Part shown: one piece after another, positions 61,075-64,000 of the stretch | How the letters are laid out: each line of letters starts with the position of its first letter | Numbering within the stretch: the stretch's first letter is position 1 | Source of the DNA: Micromonospora arida | GTDB taxonomy: Bacteria > Actinomycetota > Actinomycetes > Mycobacteriales > Micromonosporaceae | Reading direction: 5' to 3' | NCBI RefSeq assembly: GCF_003857035.1 | Contig: NZ_QGSY01000137.1 | Location: 16,954-80,953, forward strand | DNA: 64,000 nucleotides | The notes under the pieces: model-generated | Databases searched by the model: none | Told to the model about the DNA's origin: nothing | What the model saw: only the letters and a program-made list of their open reading frames with translations | Position numbers and translations under genes: made by a program

Positions 61075-62175
61075 ATGGCCGCCCTCCTTCGCTCCCGCCT
61101 GACCGACTGGACGTTCGTCGTACCTGTGCTCGCCGTCCTGATATTGATGGTCACCTGGGGGCGGAGCCTGCCTGGGCCCGTCATCGTGGTTGTCGCGGTG
61201 CTGCTGGGCGGCGCGGTGCTCGCGGCGGTGCACCACGCTGAGGTGGTCGCCCACCGGGTGGGGGAGCCGTACGGGTCCCTCGTGCTCGCCGTCGCGGTCA
61301 CCGTGATCGAGGTGGCCCTGATCGTCACGCTCATGATCAGCGGGCCGGAGAAGACCCAGTCACTCGCCCGCGACACCGTCTTCGCCGCAGTCATGATCAC
61401 CTGTAACGGGATACTGGGCCTGTCCCTGCTGCTCGGTGCGCTGCGCCGCCGAGTGGCCGTGTTCAACCCGGAGGGCACCGGCGGTGCGCTGGCCACCGTG
61501 ATCACCCTGGCCACCCTGAGCCTGGTCATCCCCAGCTTCACCACTGCCCGCCCCGGCCCGGAGTTCAGCCCGGCCCAACTCGTCTTCGCCGCCGTCGCGT
61601 CGCTGGCCCTGTACGGGCTGTTCGTGCTCGTGCAGACCGGCCGGCACCGCGACTACTTCCTGCCGGTCGACAGCCGGGGCAAGGTCATCGAGACGGAGGA
61701 GCACGCCAAGCCGCCCACGACCCGCGCGGCGATGGTCAGCCTGGGCCTGCTGCTGGTGGCGCTGGTCGCGGTGGTCGGCGACGCCAAGACGGTCTCCCCG
61801 ACCATCGAGGCCGGGGTCGCGGCGGCGAACCTGCCGCACGCGTTCGTCGGCGTGATCATCGCCCTGCTGGTGCTGCTGCCGGAGACCCTGGCCGCCGCCC
61901 GCGCCGCCCGCCGAGACCGGGTCCAGACCAGCCTGAACCTCGCGCTCGGCTCCGCGATGGCCAGCATCGGCCTGACCATCCCGGCCATAGCGATCGCCTC
62001 GATCTGGCTGGACGGCCCGCTGCTGCTCGGCCTCGGCGGCACCCAGCTCACGCTGCTCGCGCTCACCGCCGTGACCGCCGTCCTCACGGTGGTGCCCGGC
62101 CGGGCCAACGTGTTGCAGGGCGGCGTACACCTGGTGCTGATGGCCGCCTTCGTCTTCCTGGCCGCCAGCCCGTGA
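61075..62175 (+). CDS. ChaA-like calcium/sodium:proton antiporter
   Basis: 366 residues with about 11 membrane segments in two halves. The first-half signature GEPYGSLVLAVAVTVIEVAL and second-half VVGDAKTVSPTIEAGVAAAN with LVLLPETLAAARAARRDRVQ match the CaCA/ChaA family; acidic residues (Glu in GEPYG and in VIEVAL; Glu in LLPETL) are the likely ion ligands. It exports calcium or sodium in exchange for protons. The stop codon is in the tandem repeat at 62167-62283. Confidence 0.9.
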   Translation: MAALLRSRLTDWTFVVPVLAVLILMVTWGRSLPGPVIVVVAVLLGGAVLAAVHHAEVVAHRVGEPYGSLVLAVAVTVIEVALIVTLMISGPEKTQSLARDTVFAAVMITCNGILGLSLLLGALRRRVAVFNPEGTGGALATVITLATLSLVIPSFTTARPGPEFSPAQLVFAAVASLALYGLFVLVQTGRHRDYFLPVDSRGKVIETEEHAKPPTTRAAMVSLGLLLVALVAVVGDAKTVSPTIEAGVAAANLPHAFVGVIIALLVLLPETLAAARAARRDRVQTSLNLALGSAMASIGLTIPAIAIASIWLDGPLLLGLGGTQLTLLALTAVTAVLTVVPGRANVLQGGVHLVLMAAFVFLAASP

Positions 62176-62283
62176 TCCGCACGGTCGGCCGGCTCAGCCC
62201 GTGATCCGCACGGTCGGCCGGCTCAGCCCGTGACTCGCACGGCCGGCCGGCTCAGCCGTGATCCGCACGGGCCTGCGCGGGTC
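62167..62283. repeat. Tandem 29-bp repeat carrying a stop codon
   Basis: Four units (starts 62167, 62196, 62225, 62254) begin AGCCCGTGATCCGCACGG, with unit 3 differing at a few positions and unit 4 shortened to AGCCGTGATCCGCACGG. Unit 1 contains the TGA of the antiporter gene, and unit 4 runs into the TCA that is the stop of the convergent sigma gene. The unit 4 core is the same as at 12996-13066. Confidence 0.85.
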
Positions 62284-63538
62284 AGCCGGCGGGCGGCGGG
62301 TCGCCCGCGAGGCGCTCCGCGCGGGCGTTCAGGTAGCGCTGCTGCGCCAGGTTCGTCGAACGGGCCGCCGCCATCCGGTACGCCTCCCGCGCGGCGAGCC
62401 GCTCGCCCTCCAGTTCCCACAGGTGGGCGCGGGCGGCCGGCAGTCGCGGGTCGTCGGCGAGGCGGGGGTCGTCGGCCAGGTCGGCGAGCAGCGCCAACCC
62501 GGCCGGTGCGCCCCTGCTCATGGCCACCGCCACCGCGTGGTTGAGCGCCACCACCGGGTTGTCGGACATCCCGAGAAGCACCTCGTACAGGGCGGTGATC
62601 TGCGCCCAGTCGGTGGCCGCCGCGCTGGGCGCCTCGTCGTGCACGGCCGCGATGGCCGCCTGGAGCTGGTACGCCCCGACCACCCCGCGCGGCAGCGCCC
62701 CGGTGATCAGCTCGACCCCCTCGGCGATCTGCTCGGCCCGCCACCGGGAGCGGTCCTGCTCGGCCATCGGCACCAGCTCACCGTGCCGGCCGATCCGCGC
62801 CGGAGCGCGGGCGTCGGTGAGCAGCATCAACGCGAGCAGCCCGGTGACCTCGGGATCCTCGGGCACCAGCCGGCGCACCAGCCGGGTCAGCCGGATCGCC
62901 TCGGCGGTCAGGTCGGCGCGCAGCAACCCCGGCCCGGCAGTGCGGGCGTACCCCTCCGTGAAGATCAGGTAGAGCACGTGCAGCACGGCGGCGAGCCGGT
63001 CGGCGCGCTCCGGGCCGGTGGGCGGCGCGAACCGCAGCCCACTGTCACGGATCCGCTGCTTGCCCCGGCTGATCCGCCGGGTCATCGTCGTCTCCGGCAC
63101 CAGGAACGCGCGCGCCACCTCGGCGGTGCTCAGCCCGCCCACCGCCCGCAGGGTGAGCGCGATCTGCGACGCCGCCGACAGCGCCGGGTGGCAGCACAGG
63201 AACAAGAGGATGAGCGTGTCGTCGGCGTCCGCCGGCGGACGGTCGGCGGCGGGGGCGCGCCACTGCTCCGGCAGCACCCACCGGGCCACCGTGTCCTCCC
63301 GCCGCATCCGGGCCTGCTCGCGACGCAGCAGGTCGGTCAGCCGACGGGACGCCACGGTGATCAGCCAGCCACGCGGATTCTCCGGTACGCCGTCGCGCGG
63401 CCAACCGTGCGCCGCGGTGATCAGCGCCTCCTGCACCGCGTCCTCGGCCGTGTCGAAGTGCCCGTAGCGGCGGACCAGCGCGCCGAGGACCTGCGGCGCC
63501 AGCTCGCGCAGCAGGTCCTCGGCGGGAGTCTCCGGCAC
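62282..63538 (-). CDS. ECF-type RNA polymerase sigma factor (SigJ-like, with C-terminal extension)
   Basis: 418 residues. Region 2 (FDTAEDAVQEALITAAHGWP) and region 4 (LTLRAVGGLSTAEVARAFLV, TMTRRISRGKQRI) are followed by a long helical extension (about 180-418, with LHVLYLIFTEGYARTAGPGL and TALYEVLLGMSDNPVVALNH) typical of the large ECF sigma-70 group that pairs with YCII proteins. GTG 63538 starts 4 bases after the stop of the YCII gene, so they are co-expressed. No anti-sigma gene is seen; the extension is thought to regulate activity. Confidence 0.9.
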   Translation of the reverse strand: MPETPAEDLLRELAPQVLGALVRRYGHFDTAEDAVQEALITAAHGWPRDGVPENPRGWLITVASRRLTDLLRREQARMRREDTVARWVLPEQWRAPAADRPPADADDTLILLFLCCHPALSAASQIALTLRAVGGLSTAEVARAFLVPETTMTRRISRGKQRIRDSGLRFAPPTGPERADRLAAVLHVLYLIFTEGYARTAGPGLLRADLTAEAIRLTRLVRRLVPEDPEVTGLLALMLLTDARAPARIGRHGELVPMAEQDRSRWRAEQIAEGVELITGALPRGVVGAYQLQAAIAAVHDEAPSAAATDWAQITALYEVLLGMSDNPVVALNHAVAVAMSRGAPAGLALLADLADDPRLADDPRLPAARAHLWELEGERLAAREAYRMAAARSTNLAQQRYLNARAERLAGDPPPAG

Positions 63539-63542
63539 CGGG

Positions 63543-63944
63543 TCAGCCGGCCAGGTCCTCGACACCGTCGAGCACCGGTCGTACGTCCACGTACCCACCG
63601 GGGGCGTCCGGGTCGACCAGGCCGGCGGCGATCTCGGTGGCCCGGTCGAAGCTGGCGCACTCCACGATGGTGTAACCGGCGAGGACCTCCTGCGTCTCCG
63701 GGTACGGGCCGTCGGTGATCACGGGTGCTCCCTCGCGCACCTGCACACGGCGGGCGTGCACCGGCTCGCTCAGGCCCCGGGCGTCGACCAGCTCCCCGGA
63801 CTCGGCCAGCGCCTGGTGGAAGGTCTCCATGTGCTGGTGCATCGCCGCGATCTGCTCGGCCGACATCGCCGGCCGGTTGGAAGCCCGCCCGGACAGCACG
63901 TCGTAGTCCTGCTGCGACCCGTAGAGCAAAATCATGTACTTCAC
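63543..63944 (-). CDS. YCII-related domain protein
   Basis: 133 residues. MILLYGSQQDYDVLSGRASN and VQVREGAPVITDGPYPETQE (with YTIVECASFDRATEIAAGLV) mark the YCII/DGPF family, a ferredoxin-like fold. GTG 63944 is chosen because GAGGAGGGGAAG lies just upstream, beginning at 63961. Gene order YCII then large ECF sigma is common in actinomycetes, and the YCII protein is suspected to tune that sigma factor. Confidence 0.92.
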   Translation of the reverse strand: MKYMILLYGSQQDYDVLSGRASNRPAMSAEQIAAMHQHMETFHQALAESGELVDARGLSEPVHARRVQVREGAPVITDGPYPETQEVLAGYTIVECASFDRATEIAAGLVDPDAPGGYVDVRPVLDGVEDLAG

Positions 63945-64000
63945 GGTTCTTCCCCTCCTCCTGCGAGGACACCACCCCGGCGCCCCCACAGGAAACGTCG

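Noticed and set aside
62167..62283. CRISPR array
   Set aside because: Units are contiguous with no spacers between them, so this is a plain tandem repeat.

Overview
The window is GC-rich, gene-dense DNA from a filamentous actinomycete, most likely Micromonospora or a close relative (inference). The signs are the strong G/C bias at third codon positions, frequent GTG starts and ATGA/GTGA overlaps, a mycothiol ligase gene (mshC) in its usual actinobacterial neighbourhood, an F420-type LLM oxidoreductase, many families known mainly from actinomycetes (DUF3140, DUF5703, DUF3090, DUF6193, SCO1664) and intergenic palindromes of a type I associate with Micromonospora. No rRNA, tRNA, CRISPR, transposase or prophage gene was seen.

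Layout. 0-9 kb: the 5' end of an unidentified gene and a small helical protein, a NYN-domain protein, a divergent ClpC-type unfoldase, a DUF3140 protein, a LysR regulator, a hemerythrin-domain protein and an M20 peptidase. 9-13 kb: a WXG100/ESX-like locus with SseB-like and YbaB-like proteins facing a helical ESX-like protein and two further proteins, with no secretion machinery in view. 13-17.7 kb: aldo/keto reductase, LLM oxidoreductase, UppP and a sugar porter. 17.9-26.2 kb: one long module for urea use, ureABCEFGD, then a UT-family urea transporter and an ammonium transporter whose C-terminus looks like a degenerate PII domain. 27-31 kb: the conserved phosphomutase-like / DUF3090 / SCO1664 / mshC block. 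31-36.5 kb: GntR regulator, PAC2 protein and cobalamin-dependent methionine synthase.

36.5-43.2 kb is a looser accessory stretch of short, mixed-strand genes (a TmrB-like ATPase divergent from an aminoglycoside-adenylyltransferase-like nucleotidyltransferase, an MBL hydrolase, a DUF6193 protein, HAD and VOC proteins), entered through about 450 bp of gene-free, lower-GC DNA. 43.2-49.4 kb holds an SDR/LysR divergent pair with two matching operator-like palindromes, an epimerase-like protein, VOC and acyltransferase-domain proteins and an XRE regulator. 49.4-53.5 kb encodes two secreted proteins (PQQ-type sugar dehydrogenase with PKD and CBM6 modules; ThuA-like) that share the same three-lobed C-terminal beta-trefoil. 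54-64 kb has a TetR / MarR / DHA2 efflux unit, PAP2, CPBP protease, methyltransferase, Mug glycosylase, an ArsR-SRPBCC pair with a clear operator, a ChaA-like antiporter, and a YCII / ECF sigma pair.

The most notable signals are: the Amt-PII-like fusion closing the urease operon; stop-codon-containing tandem repeats at two separate convergent gene ends (12996-13066 and 62167-62283) that share the same 13-base core; a family of long intergenic palindromes; paired LysR-type boxes; and the duplicated beta-trefoil module. All coordinates and motifs were read by eye, and family names come from motif recall rather than database searches.
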